From Zunongwangia atlantica 22II14-10F7 (GTDB taxonomy: Bacteria > Bacteroidota > Bacteroidia > Flavobacteriales > Flavobacteriaceae): a stretch of DNA of 64,000 nt. The stretch covers positions 118,377 through 182,376 of the forward strand of contig NZ_ARYN01000013.1 in NCBI RefSeq assembly GCF_002094855.1, in the 5' to 3' direction. The notes beneath the pieces are model-generated. The model saw only the letters and a program-made list of their open reading frames with translations, was not told the origin of the DNA and did no database searches. The position numbers and the translations under genes are program-made. Each line of letters opens with the position of its first letter. Within the stretch, counting starts at the first letter, position 1. Shown here in pieces: positions 55,607 through 64,000 of the stretch.

Positions 55607-56959
55607 ATGAAAAATAAAACATATAAAACGGTTTCTAATTGGTACAGAAAATTTCAAATTAGCAAATCACCTCAAATGAATTTAGTTTGGGGATTCTTTT
55701 TGTATACGCTTATTGGATTTATTTTACTGTCTATTCCTTTATTTCACAAAACTGACATATCCTTTTTAGATAATTTGTTTATTTCGACTTCTGCAATTTC
55801 AACTACTGGACTTGTAACTATAAGCGTTTTCGATTCCTATAATTTTATCGGTCAGTTTGTTATTATGGTATTAATACAAATTGGCGGAATTGGATATATG
55901 ACGCTAACGACTTACTATTTGATATTTACAACAAAAAAAATAACTCATTGGCATAGTAAATTAATAGGTACAGAATTTACTTTACCAAATACAATTCAAG
56001 TTAAAGATTTCATCAAAAGCGTAATTATTTTTACCCTAATCATGGAAACTATTGGAGCCATACTTTTCTACTTTGCCTTTACAAATTCTGGAATGGAAAA
56101 TTTAAAAGCAATTTGGTTTTCAATTTTTCATAGTATCTCATCGTTTTGTACAGCAGGTTTTGGATTATTTAATGATGGTTTCGAAGGCTATAAAAACAAT
56201 TCGTATGTAAATACAATTATTTCTATATTAGCCATTTCTGGTTCTTTAGGTTTTATTGTAATTACAGATTTGTGGTATCGAATTAGGGGCAAATCAAAAG
56301 AAATTTCTTTTACAACAAAAATCATTATTTATGGGTTTTTGCTTTTACTTTTTTTAGGTACTTTTCTTATTTACACAACAGAGTCATCATCTATTCTTGG
56401 CTCAAATAGTTCACTTATGGCCTCTTTCTTTCAAGCAATGTCAGCTATGACAACAGTTGGGTTTAACACTATACCTATTGGTGCATTATCCTTGCCAATA
56501 TTGTTGCTTGTAACCTTTCTTATGTATATCGGAGCTTCGCCTTCGGGAACAGCAGGAGGAATGAAAATAACGACATTGACGGCAATGCTATCAATATTGA
56601 AAAGCCGATTGTTTGGACAGAAGAAAATCACATTTTTAAACAGACTTATACCTTTTGAGAGAATATATGTTGCCACATCAACATTTATTCTTTACACTAG
56701 TTTAATTTTCCTGTTTTCATTTTTACTTTCTTACGTTGAAACCTTTTCTTTTGCCAGCATATTATTTGAAGTAGCATCCGCCCTAGGAACTGTTGGATTA
56801 AGCACAGGAATTACCGGAAATCTATCTAACACTGGAAAAACATTAATAATTATCTTAATGTTTATTGGGCGAGTTGGAGTTTTAACTTTTGGGTTTGCCT
56901 TGTTGCAACAGAAAAAAAGACTTTCTAAAAAAATTCTTCCAGATGATTTGGCTGTATAA
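55607..56959 (+). CDS. TrkH/KtrB family potassium (or sodium/potassium) transporter
   Basis: 450-residue membrane protein with four repeated M1-P-M2 units. The pore loops are recognisable: STTGLVT, FCTAGFGLF, MTTVGFNTI and LGTVGLSTG, each with the Gly that sets K+ selectivity. Hydrophobic helices alternate through the whole length. No TrkA/KtrA regulatory subunit gene is nearby, though KtrA is often unlinked. The upstream region has a weak TAGTTTTG (55558-55565) without a well-placed -33 element. The gene lies outside both PULs and has no clear link to them. KtrB and TrkH cannot be told apart safely here. Confidence 0.9.
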   Translation: MKNKTYKTVSNWYRKFQISKSPQMNLVWGFFLYTLIGFILLSIPLFHKTDISFLDNLFISTSAISTTGLVTISVFDSYNFIGQFVIMVLIQIGGIGYMTLTTYYLIFTTKKITHWHSKLIGTEFTLPNTIQVKDFIKSVIIFTLIMETIGAILFYFAFTNSGMENLKAIWFSIFHSISSFCTAGFGLFNDGFEGYKNNSYVNTIISILAISGSLGFIVITDLWYRIRGKSKEISFTTKIIIYGFLLLLFLGTFLIYTTESSSILGSNSSLMASFFQAMSAMTTVGFNTIPIGALSLPILLLVTFLMYIGASPSGTAGGMKITTLTAMLSILKSRLFGQKKITFLNRLIPFERIYVATSTFILYTSLIFLFSFLLSYVETFSFASILFEVASALGTVGLSTGITGNLSNTGKTLIIILMFIGRVGVLTFGFALLQQKKRLSKKILPDDLAV

Positions 56960-57051
56960 ATCAATATTAAGAAAACACCAGGCTTCTCCCAACCAGATTC
57001 GTTGTATATTATAGTAAGATTAGCGAAAAAAGTAAATATTTAAATCCGCAC

Positions 57052-57366
57052 CTAATCAATTGAGTCTTCAAAAAGAATTCCACCTTTATACATACCTTTT
57101 AGAATAGGATGAATTTTTTTACCCATTTCAGTTAAGCTGTATTCAACGCGTGGAGGAACTTCGGGGAAAACTATGCGATTAATTAAACCATCTGACTCTA
57201 ATTCTTTTAGTTGTTTAGTCAGCATTCTTTCGCTAATATCCGTTAATAATTTCACCAATTCACTATATCTCTTATCTCCTTGAAAGAGATGCAAGATGAT
57301 AGTACCTTTTCGTTTTCCTTTAATAACATTTATAAAGGTATCAATAGGACAATAACTTTTTTTCAT
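57052..57366 (-). CDS. HxlR family transcriptional regulator
   Basis: 104 residues from the ATG at 57366 (MKKSYCPIDTF). Starts further upstream (57429) add a hydrophobic leader with no place in this family. It is a winged helix-turn-helix with the conserved N-terminal Cys (YCPIDTFINVIKGKRKGTII), the recognition helix ISERMLTKQLKELESDGLI and the wing VPPRVEYSLTEMG. HxlR proteins respond to aldehydes, quinones or oxidants, often through that Cys. It is divergent from the YhdH-type oxidoreductase, which suggests that it controls it. A TTAC...GTAA palindrome lies between them. Confidence 0.9.
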   Translation of the reverse strand: MKKSYCPIDTFINVIKGKRKGTIILHLFQGDKRYSELVKLLTDISERMLTKQLKELESDGLINRIVFPEVPPRVEYSLTEMGKKIHPILKGMYKGGILFEDSID

Positions 57367-57418
57367 TTTTTTCTTTCTTCGAAATCCTACAAACACTAAA
57401 AACAGAAACAAATGTTCG

Positions 57419-57437
57419 CTTACCAACATTTTGTAAG
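57419..57437. promoter_or_regulatory. Candidate HxlR operator
   Basis: CTTAC (57419-57423) and GTAAG (57433-57437) are separated by 9 nt. TTAC-N-GTAA half-sites fit HxlR-type regulators. It lies between the divergent HxlR and oxidoreductase genes. The arms are only 5 bp, so the call rests mainly on position. Confidence 0.4.
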
Positions 57438-57500
57438 TTGTTGATTAGTATAATAAATATATTCATATTTACACAAACTAATAAAATTTAAACTTTTAGT

Positions 57501-58511
57501 ATGAAAAAAAATATAATAAACTTTAAAGCATTTAGAGTTGAAGAAATTAAAGGTGATTTTAAATCATCAATTAAAAAAGTTTCTATAAGCTCAATTGAAC
57601 CTAATGAAATTATAGTTAAAGTTCATTATAGCTCATTGAACTACAAGGATGCCTTATCCTCCATTGGAAATAAAGGAGTTACCAAAAAATACCCTCATAC
57701 TCCTGGCATTGATGCAGTTGGAATTATCGTGCAATCGAAAACTGAAAGTTTTAAGGTTGGTGATAAAGTAATAGTCACTGGTTTTGATTTAGGAATGAAT
57801 ACTAACGGAGGTTTTGGCCAATACATAAAAGTGCCAGGTGAATGGGCACTAAGATTACCTATAAATATGACTATGAAAGAATCGGTCGTAATTGGAACAG
57901 CAGGTCTAACAGCGGGTATATGTGTTAGCAAGTTAACAAAATTAATTACGCCTAAAGATGGAAAAGTAGTAGTTTCTGGTGCGACTGGAGGAGTTGGATC
58001 ATTAGCTATTTATATTCTTAATAAGTTAGGTTATACTGTTGTCGCAATAACCGGAAAAGTCTCCGAAACTGAATATCTTAAAAAACTTGGTGCTTCTGAA
58101 ATATTAATGCGGAATGAGATAGAGAACTATAAAAATAAGCCCCTATTAAAATCTAAATTTGCAGGAGCTATAGATACGTTAGGAGGTGTAATTCTCCAAA
58201 ATATTATTAAATCTACCTCTCATTACGGAGCCATAACCTGCTGCGGCAATGTCGCATCTCCAAATCTAGAACTTACGGTATTTCCTTTTATTTTAAAAGG
58301 AGTCTCTCTTATTGGTATAGATTCGCAAAACTACCCAATTAAGTATAGAATAGAAATATGGAACAAGTTTGCAGAAGAATGGAAAATAGATCATGAATTA
58401 ATTGCTTACTCGGAAATAAATCTTGATCAACTTCAGGACAAAATTTCTTTACTTTTATCAGGTAAATCAAAAGGTCGAACGATTGTAAATTTGGATAATA
58501 AACTTCCCTAG
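57501..58511 (+). CDS. YhdH/YhfP-type zinc-independent MDR oxidoreductase
   Basis: 336-residue NADPH-dependent medium-chain reductase of the quinone oxidoreductase/acrylyl-CoA reductase group. N-terminal GroES-like part (HYSSLNYKDALSSIGNKGVT, PHTPGIDAVGIIV), and a Rossmann domain with VVSGATGGVGSLAIYILNKLG (about residues 155-175). The zinc ligands of alcohol dehydrogenases are absent. YhdH-like enzymes reduce activated double bonds such as acryloyl compounds. The partner regulator is the divergent HxlR gene. The physiological substrate is not visible. The gene ends just before the IS3 remains. Confidence 0.9.
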   Translation: MKKNIINFKAFRVEEIKGDFKSSIKKVSISSIEPNEIIVKVHYSSLNYKDALSSIGNKGVTKKYPHTPGIDAVGIIVQSKTESFKVGDKVIVTGFDLGMNTNGGFGQYIKVPGEWALRLPINMTMKESVVIGTAGLTAGICVSKLTKLITPKDGKVVVSGATGGVGSLAIYILNKLGYTVVAITGKVSETEYLKKLGASEILMRNEIENYKNKPLLKSKFAGAIDTLGGVILQNIIKSTSHYGAITCCGNVASPNLELTVFPFILKGVSLIGIDSQNYPIKYRIEIWNKFAEEWKIDHELIAYSEINLDQLQDKISLLLSGKSKGRTIVNLDNKLP

Positions 58512-58578
58512 AACTTGTAATGTTTTTTCTATTCTCCTTACGCTTTCATAAAGTTTAAAAATCAACTATTTTTAAGTA

Positions 58579-59415
58579 ACGAAGAAAAGCAGATTTACAG
58601 AAGCACAAATAGTAGCAATGCCTCAACAGCACGAATCTGGAATGAAGATTACCGAAAGTTGCCGAGACAAGGGAATTACCACAGCAACCTTTTACAGATG
58701 GAAGCGTAAGTATAGCGGTATGGATGCCAAACAGCTCAAGGAGCTTAAATCACTCCAAGACTCAAATCAGCTTCTAAAACAGATGTATGCTGATTTGAGT
58801 TACCCACCGCATCCTTAAAGAAATTATCGAAAAAAAGCTTTAAAGCCTTCTGATCGTAGGGAATTGGCCGAGCAAGTAGTTGAGAAATTGAGCATTGTGA
58901 GAGCTTGTGGATTGGTTTGTTTAAGTCGCTCCATGTCGTATTATATGACCAAGAGGGATGATTCTGAAGTAATAGACAAGCTCATAGAAATGAGTGAGAT
59001 AAAACCCATCCGGGCATTTGATTACTATTTCTACAGGTTTCGATCACAAGGCTTTGAATGGAACCAGAAACGAGTCCTGCGGGCATACAGGCTTTTAGGC
59101 CTACAATTGAAAAGGAAGAGCAAAAAGCTTCTTCCAGCTCGTGTTAAAACTTCTCTGAATCAACCTCAGGCACCAAGACAGTTATGGAGTGCAGATTTTA
59201 TGAGTGATGGTCTAATGTCTGGAGGAAAATTTAGAATATTTAACCTTATTGATGATTATAACAGAGAGGCACTATGTACCACTCCAGCAAGATCAATGCC
59301 TGCCCTTCGTGCTGTGAAATATAAGGCAGGCAATAGAGATCTACGGCAACCACTTACAAATACGAATGGATAATGAGCCAGAATTTATCTCAATAATATT
59401 TATGTCCTACTGCGA
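58579..59415 (+). pseudogene. IS3-family transposase remnant A, truncated
   Basis: OrfA begins at 58579 with ACG where ATG is expected, followed by KKSRFTEAQIVAMPQQHESG and ITTATFYRWKRKYSG, and ends at 58818. OrfB follows with a frameshift around 58830 (EIIEKKL, stop, then KPSDRRELAEQ). It has the integrase start (APRQLWSADFMSDGL, NLIDDYNREALC) and a second frameshift near 59335, after which the other frame reads IRMDNEPEFIS. The 3' third, with the last catalytic Glu, is missing: the sequence stops where remnant B begins at 59420. An 8-bp inverted repeat (TGCCTGCC 59297-59304, GGCAGGCA 59325-59332) sits near the second frameshift. Confidence 0.85.
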
Positions 59416-59419
59416 AACT

Positions 59420-60642
59420 TGACCTCCTGCCGATAAACTGTACAATTTAAAATTAGAGGATCTGAGCAAATAAATGTTTAACTTTAAAAATAATATTTGC
59501 TTATGAAATGATCAAAGTTTACAGAGTCACAGATTGTCTTTGCCATCAAGCAACCAGAGACTGGCACACGTCTATCGGTGGCATGTCGCAAGATGGGGAT
59601 CAGTGAGGCAACCTTTTACAATTGGAAGAAAAAAACGGAGGATTAGGAGTATTCGGATTGCGAAGGTTAAAAAATTTGGAAGAGGAAAACCCCAATTAAA
59701 GAAGCTTGTGGCGGACTTAAGATTAGATAAGCAGATCCTTCAGGATGTATTGAAAAACCTGCCGGCAGGCAGGAAAGTTCTAAGACCAGCTAATCGGCGG
59801 GAGTTGGTCGGTAAAATACGGATGAAATACGATATTTCAATTAATCGCTGTTGTGCTCTGGTGCTGCTTTCTAAAAGTGTTTATTACTATAAAAGTATTG
59901 GCTGTGATGATGAATTGGTATGTATGCGTATGAAAGAAATTGCTTCTACCCGGGTTCGGTACGGGTTCTGGAGAATTTATATCCTATTGCGCCGAGAAGG
60001 TTTTTAGATAACCACAAGCGGTTGTATAGGCTCTATTGTGAAGAAGGTCTTAACCTAAGATCAAAACGTCCGAAAAGGCATCGCTAAGCTGCCAATAGAA
60101 AGCCAGTACCTGGAAATGCTTCTAATCTACACGAATGCTAGAGTATGGACTTTGTTACTGACCAGTTGTACGATAGCACTCGATCAGAGCCTTAACCACA
60201 GTGTATAAATATAGTCACAATGTCTTGCATCTATGCAGGAAAATCCTTAAAAGGAAGTTATGTGGTACAAGAGATGGAAAATATTACCTTTAAGATTAAT
60301 CAGCTGCCAAAAAGAATCAAGGTAGACAATGGGAGTTAGTTTATCAGTAAAGTTTTGGATAAGCGGGCTTATGAAAATAGAATTGGACTTCTCACGTCCC
60401 GGAAAACCTAAAGACACCCCTTTTATCGAAATTTTTAATGGATCGTTCGCCGATGAATGTTTAAACGTGAACTGGTTCTTTTCCCTTGACGATGCACAGG
60501 AGAAATTTGACCACTGGAAGGAAGATTACAATGGTTTTAGACCAAATAGCTCATTGGGGGATCCCCCAATGAGTTCATTGAAATGAATAAAAATGACTCC
60601 GATTTTCTACTTTTGACTGGTTCGTAATTTGGAAGGAGGTCA
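59420..60642 (+). mobile_element. IS3-family element B with terminal inverted repeats, transposase inactivated
   Basis: Left end TGACCTCCTGCC (59420) and right end GGAAGGAGGTCA (60631-60642) are inverted repeats with one mismatch, giving a 1.22-kb element, normal for IS3. OrfA starts at ATG 59503 with a stop after one codon (ATG AAA TGA), so it is dead. The remaining fused frame (59534-60007) reads GRKKRR... ADLRLDKQILQDVLKN ... MKYDISINRCCALVLLSKSV. A gap of frameshifts follows, then the integrase end at 60329-60586 with ELDFSRPGKPKDTPFIEIFN and DYNGFRPNSSLG. No target-site duplication is obvious. It abuts remnant A, so it probably inserted into it. Confidence 0.8.
59758..59773. repeat. CCTGCCGGCAGG palindrome inside IS3 element B
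   Basis: CCTGCCGGCAGG (59758-59769) is a perfect 12-bp palindrome followed by CAGG, giving CCTGCCGGCAGGCAGG. It adds in-frame residues LPAGR to the transposase between VLKN and KVLRP, where related transposases are continuous. A similar unit lies in the IS3 remnant at 21766-21787 and a looser pair at 59297-59332. Confidence 0.6.
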
Positions 60643-61102
60643 CATTTATTGAGGAAATCTATCTAAAATCCAAACAGGTTAATATATACAGGTAAAATGT
60701 TAATATTTGCAATAAAATAAATACTAAAGCTATTTACATTTACATAAATTAAGTATTTACTCTCTACAAGTTAAAAACTTAAAATTTTATGAATTTAGCC
60801 ATTAATCTTCGAAGTGTAAAATTTTTAAGAATTACTAAATTGATTTTTATTAAAGGCACTTTGATAAGTGTATTCATTGGAATTGTAGATAGAATAATAT
60901 TAAGTCTAGTTCACGTAACAAAAAATAAGATTCTAATGTCCTGATCTGAAAAAAATCAAATTTGTTTCGTCATTAAAAAATTTAGTATTGTTTTTCAAAA
61001 GCATAAAATAATTCTGGTTCAATTATCTTAATATAATATGCATTACCTCCCGAAAAAATCTATTATTATATAAGAATATTCGAATATCCAAATAAACTAA
61101 CT
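60643..61102. other. Non-coding stretch upstream of the (alpha/alpha)6 glycosidase gene
   Basis: 460 bp, AT-rich, no convincing gene. One 51-codon ORF (60789-60944, MNLAINLRSVKFLRITK...) has no recognisable family and is probably chance. A perfect 12-bp palindrome, ATATTCGAATAT, at 61076-61087 lies 15 nt before the ATG and may be a regulator site. No good TAnnTTTG element was found. Confidence 0.4.
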
Positions 61103-63604
61103 ATGAAACGTCTAAATATAACAATTATACTATTAATTATCGTTTGTATACCCTGTCGAGCGCAGTCAATCCTAGATAAACAGAAAACTCTAAATAAATT
61201 TTCGTTTTGGTCAAATGAAGATTGGAAATGGTACAAGCAGAATATTCCTTTTTTAGAAACTCCCGATATCGAAATCGACAAAACTTACTATTATAGATGG
61301 GAACTTGTTACAATGCATTTAATATACGGTTCGCCAAAAAGTGGCTATGCTTCGACTGAATTTATTGATCGACCATGGTGGGCTGGAGCCTATGGAACAA
61401 TTAGTTGTCCTGTAGGACATCAATTATACGATTATAGATGGTTAAAGGACCCGAAATATTTCAAGGATTATTCTAAATTTTGGTATAAAGATCCAGGAGC
61501 ACAATTACAGAACTATACAAATTGGTTAGGAGACGCAATATGGCAAGGTTATAAGGTTCACCGTGATTTTAGATTTACTACTAATCTTCTAAACGATTTG
61601 ATAAATGACTATAAAAAATGGGAGAAAAAATATTTTATTGAATCAGAAGGGATGTTCGCTTGGGATGGGATGCATGATGGTATGGAAACAAATATTAATA
61701 GCAGACAAACTCCCCAATGGTTTGATGGCGCACCAGGATATCGTCCAACTTTTAATGCTTATATGTGGGCTCACGCTCATGCTATTGTAAATATTGCTAA
61801 ACTAGTTAACGATCAAAGAACCGCTGATGAATTTGAGGAAAAGGCTAAAATTATAAAAAATAACTTTCAATCTAAAAATTGGGATCAAAAAAGAGAATTT
61901 TTCTTTCATAGATTCCAAAATAATGAAGTTACTGCCAATAAAAAAGACACTATAAAAGCTAATACGTTAACTTACGAAGATGGTATATACCAAGGATCTA
62001 AACATGGGAGGGAGTTGATAGGCTATGTCCCTTGGTATTTTAATATGATTGATGATACTAAAGAATTTTCAAAATCTTGGAAATTTCTTATGGATTCAAG
62101 CTATTTTTATGCCAATTTTGGACCCACGGTTTTGGAACGAAATGATCCATTATTTAAAATTTCTGAGAATTGCTGCGTGTGGAGTGGAAATTCATGGCCT
62201 TTCGCAACTTCACAGACATTAAAAGGACTTTCAAATGTACTTAACAACTATAAAAATAATTCTACGGTCACCAAGAAAGATTTTTACAAGCTTTTTAGTA
62301 TTTATACCATGACACAGCGTAAAAATGGGAAACCCTATATAGCTGAAGCCCTACATCCCGACACTGGTTCTTGGTCTGGACATGACAAAGTTGGACATAG
62401 TGAACATTATTACCATTCTTCCTACGTGGATTTGGTTATTTCGGACTTGTTAGGAATCAAGCCTCAAGAGGATGATTTTATCATAATTAAACCATTAATA
62501 CCTAGCAGCTGGGACTACTTCATTTTAGAAGATTTTCAGTACCATGGGAACAATATGACTTTAATTTGGGATAAAACGGGTAAAAAATACAATAAAGGAA
62601 AAGGTTTTCATTTGATTTCCAATGGCAAAAAAATTATTTCAAAAAAAAACATACAAGACCTGAAAGTAAAAATCCCTTTAAAGATAAAAAAAAGCTTGAA
62701 AGAACGATCTGTCAATTATGCTGTCAACAATAGCAATGATAAATATCCTTTAGCAATAGCTTCATTTCCTGGAATTGTTCACCCTATAAATAAAATTAAC
62801 GACGGACAGTTTTGGTATTTAAAACCTACTACAAATCAATGGAGTAACATGTATTCACAAGAAAAACAAGATTGGGCTGGAATTGATTTTGGAACCAATC
62901 AAAATATCAACATGATTAAAATTTATTTCGTAGAGGATAACTTCAAAATTCGAGCTCCTTCTCAGTATCAAGTTCAGTTTTGGAGTGATGGTAAATGGAA
63001 GAAAATTAAAAATGCTAAATACCAATTTAATTATCCGAGAGCTAGAAAAGCTAATACAATTTGGTTTGATGATATTACAACAAAAAAAATACGAGTTTTA
63101 TTAATACCTGAAAAAGGATTTAATATAGGAATTAGTGAGTTAGAAACATGGGGAGATGCAAAATTTCCAATTAGGTTCCCAATCAACAAAACTAAAAAGC
63201 CACTCAATGTATCTGCTTCCTTCACATCCAAGTTTGATGAGGTGGACTTTATCGCAGATGGCGATATAAATATAAATAAAAGATGGACAGCTTTTGAATC
63301 TCCAAATAAATCCGATTGGGTAACAATAGAATATGCTAAGAAAAAGAATTTCAATACAGCCTACATTCATTTTTACAAAGACGAATTAAACATTTCTCCA
63401 CCCGAAAAGGTAACGATTGAATACTGGAATGGTATTACTTGGGAAAAAGTAACAAATCAAAATTCCATAACCGATACTTTTATAGGAAATGCATTGAATA
63501 TTATAACTTTTGACAATATTTTTACATCCAAAATTAAGCTGTCCATGACACACCAAACGACAAAATATAGTGGTATATATGAAATTGAATATTTGAAAAA
63601 ATAA
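61103..63604 (+). CDS. Secreted (alpha/alpha)6-barrel glycoside hydrolase (MGH1/GH63-like) with two discoidin-like modules
   Basis: 833 residues with a signal peptide (about 1-20, CIPCRAQS). Residues about 40-500 form an (alpha/alpha)6 toroid of the GH37/GH63/MGH1 type: WELVTMHLIYGSP, AWDGMHDGMETNINSRQ (acidic pair near residue 190), YRPTFNAYMWAHAHA and YIAEALHPDTGSWSG. Residues about 555-690 and 700-833 are two F5/8 type C (CBM32-like) beta-sandwiches (AGIDFGTNQNINMIKIYF, GISELETWGD and VTIEYAKKKNFNTAYIHF). The family acts on terminal alpha-linked sugars. It lies 460 bp after the IS3 remains and reads away from the PULs, so it may belong to another locus to the right. Confidence 0.72.
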   Translation: MKRLNITIILLIIVCIPCRAQSILDKQKTLNKFSFWSNEDWKWYKQNIPFLETPDIEIDKTYYYRWELVTMHLIYGSPKSGYASTEFIDRPWWAGAYGTISCPVGHQLYDYRWLKDPKYFKDYSKFWYKDPGAQLQNYTNWLGDAIWQGYKVHRDFRFTTNLLNDLINDYKKWEKKYFIESEGMFAWDGMHDGMETNINSRQTPQWFDGAPGYRPTFNAYMWAHAHAIVNIAKLVNDQRTADEFEEKAKIIKNNFQSKNWDQKREFFFHRFQNNEVTANKKDTIKANTLTYEDGIYQGSKHGRELIGYVPWYFNMIDDTKEFSKSWKFLMDSSYFYANFGPTVLERNDPLFKISENCCVWSGNSWPFATSQTLKGLSNVLNNYKNNSTVTKKDFYKLFSIYTMTQRKNGKPYIAEALHPDTGSWSGHDKVGHSEHYYHSSYVDLVISDLLGIKPQEDDFIIIKPLIPSSWDYFILEDFQYHGNNMTLIWDKTGKKYNKGKGFHLISNGKKIISKKNIQDLKVKIPLKIKKSLKERSVNYAVNNSNDKYPLAIASFPGIVHPINKINDGQFWYLKPTTNQWSNMYSQEKQDWAGIDFGTNQNINMIKIYFVEDNFKIRAPSQYQVQFWSDGKWKKIKNAKYQFNYPRARKANTIWFDDITTKKIRVLLIPEKGFNIGISELETWGDAKFPIRFPINKTKKPLNVSASFTSKFDEVDFIADGDININKRWTAFESPNKSDWVTIEYAKKKNFNTAYIHFYKDELNISPPEKVTIEYWNGITWEKVTNQNSITDTFIGNALNIITFDNIFTSKIKLSMTHQTTKYSGIYEIEYLKK

Positions 63605-63650
63605 AAAACACCTTGGGAACATTGTATCGATATTTTGCCACCCAAATAAT

Positions 63651-63941
63651 ATGGCAAATCAAATGACTTACAGTATGGTTCCCCCTTCATGGATAACTTA
63701 TACCACACAAATAAAAGATTTTTTCGTCATATTAAAGTGCTGCAATAAATTTGTAGGATTTAATTCCATTTTTGAGACCAATAAATTAATTCAAATTTTA
63801 CAGCAGCGACATCCCTTTAGGCATTTTAAACATACTGTTGATCATTCAGAGTTCAGGCAAGACTGGTTTGCATTCAAACAGCAATTCATTGAAAAACTGA
63901 TCACTGAGACGTTCCAAATGCACACTTCTTCCGAAGAGTAA
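63651..63941 (+). CDS. Hypothetical protein, 96 aa
   Basis: ATG at 63651 to stop at 63939-63941. The protein (MANQMTYSMVPPSWITYTTQ ... RQDWFAFKQQFIEKLITETF) has a plausible soluble composition and no signal peptide. It starts 46 nt after the glycosidase stop. I do not recognise it. The Trp/Phe/His-rich sequence could be a real small gene or a broken end of a longer one. About 60 bases remain before the window end. Confidence 0.35.
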   Translation: MANQMTYSMVPPSWITYTTQIKDFFVILKCCNKFVGFNSIFETNKLIQILQQRHPFRHFKHTVDHSEFRQDWFAFKQQFIEKLITETFQMHTSSEE

Positions 63942-64000
63942 ATTTCTTAAGAAAACATTTCATCGAGATCTTTCATTATGGATTGATACTTCCGATGATA

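Noticed and set aside
60789..60944. 51-codon plus-strand ORF in the leader of the (alpha/alpha)6 glycosidase
   Set aside because: No family, AT-rich and not placed near a promoter element; kept only as a note.
1..64000. CRISPR array, phage genes or a plasmid-type origin
   Set aside because: No regularly spaced repeats, no phage structural or integrase genes and no origin-like iteron cluster were seen.

Overview
The window looks like a chromosome segment of a marine or sediment Flavobacteriaceae member (Bacteroidota). Evidence: low G+C, three SusC/SusD pairs, Bacteroidota-type promoters (TTG ... TAnnTTTG), almost no Shine-Dalgarno sequences, many Sec/lipoprotein-exported sugar enzymes, and decayed IS3-family and group II intron DNA. 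The genus is not resolved; Zunongwangia, Salegentibacter or Gramella-like is only a guess.

Layout. (1) 1-4430: a heme acquisition module. The start of a TonB-dependent receptor gene lies divergently from hmuTUVS (heme-binding lipoprotein, permease, ATPase, cytoplasmic heme-handling protein). Both strands have good promoters, each with an iron-box-like repeat near its start site; a 31-codon membrane peptide and a hairpin terminator close the operon. (2) 4518-19041, minus strand: a xylan-type polysaccharide utilization locus (PUL) with the XusA-XusB-XusC-XusD-XusE-Xyn10 order known from Prevotella and Bacteroides (SusC, SusD, SusC, SusD, DUF1735/DUF5627 lipoprotein, CBM-interrupted GH10-like protein), followed by a GH43. 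The GH10-like protein has lost the GH10 signature residues, so it is probably a xylan binder. A perfect 18-bp LacI-type palindrome lies just upstream of the first susC. (3) 19042-22412: about 1.1 kb of AT-rich DNA, then a mobile-element graveyard (tRNA-like remnant, dead IS3 element, tail of a group II intron maturase) flanked by an 18-bp direct repeat. (4) 22521-55324: a large sulfated-glycan PUL, nearly all on the minus strand. From its promoter end it runs: S1 sulfatase, Ig-like SGBP, SusC, SusD, clan GH-A lipoprotein, GH30, MFS sugar porter, SGNH esterase, GH2, cytoplasmic DUF5107-TPR protein, sulfatase with HEAT-like tail, sulfatase, GH2 paralogue, a decayed sulfatase, a 5'-eroded DUF1961 gene, a lipoprotein formylglycine-generating enzyme, an AraC regulator and a TonB-dependent receptor. 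A divergent AraC regulator (54434-55324) sits at the promoter end. (5) 55607-58511: TrkH/KtrB-type cation transporter, HxlR regulator and divergent YhdH-type oxidoreductase. (6) 58579-60642: two decayed IS3-family elements; the second keeps both terminal inverted repeats and abuts the truncated first. (7) 61103-63604: secreted (alpha/alpha)6 glycosidase with two discoidin-like modules, then a short unknown ORF.

How the genes may work together. In the large PUL the SusCD pair and SGBP would capture a sulfated polymer; GH30 and the GH-A enzyme would cut it; sulfatases, esterase and the two GH2 enzymes would trim oligosaccharides in the periplasm; the sugar porter would import the products; and DUF5107-TPR would act in the cytoplasm. 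FGE would activate the Cys-type sulfatases. The substrate cannot be read from sequence alone; a sulfated galactan or arabinogalactan from algae is a reasonable hypothesis.
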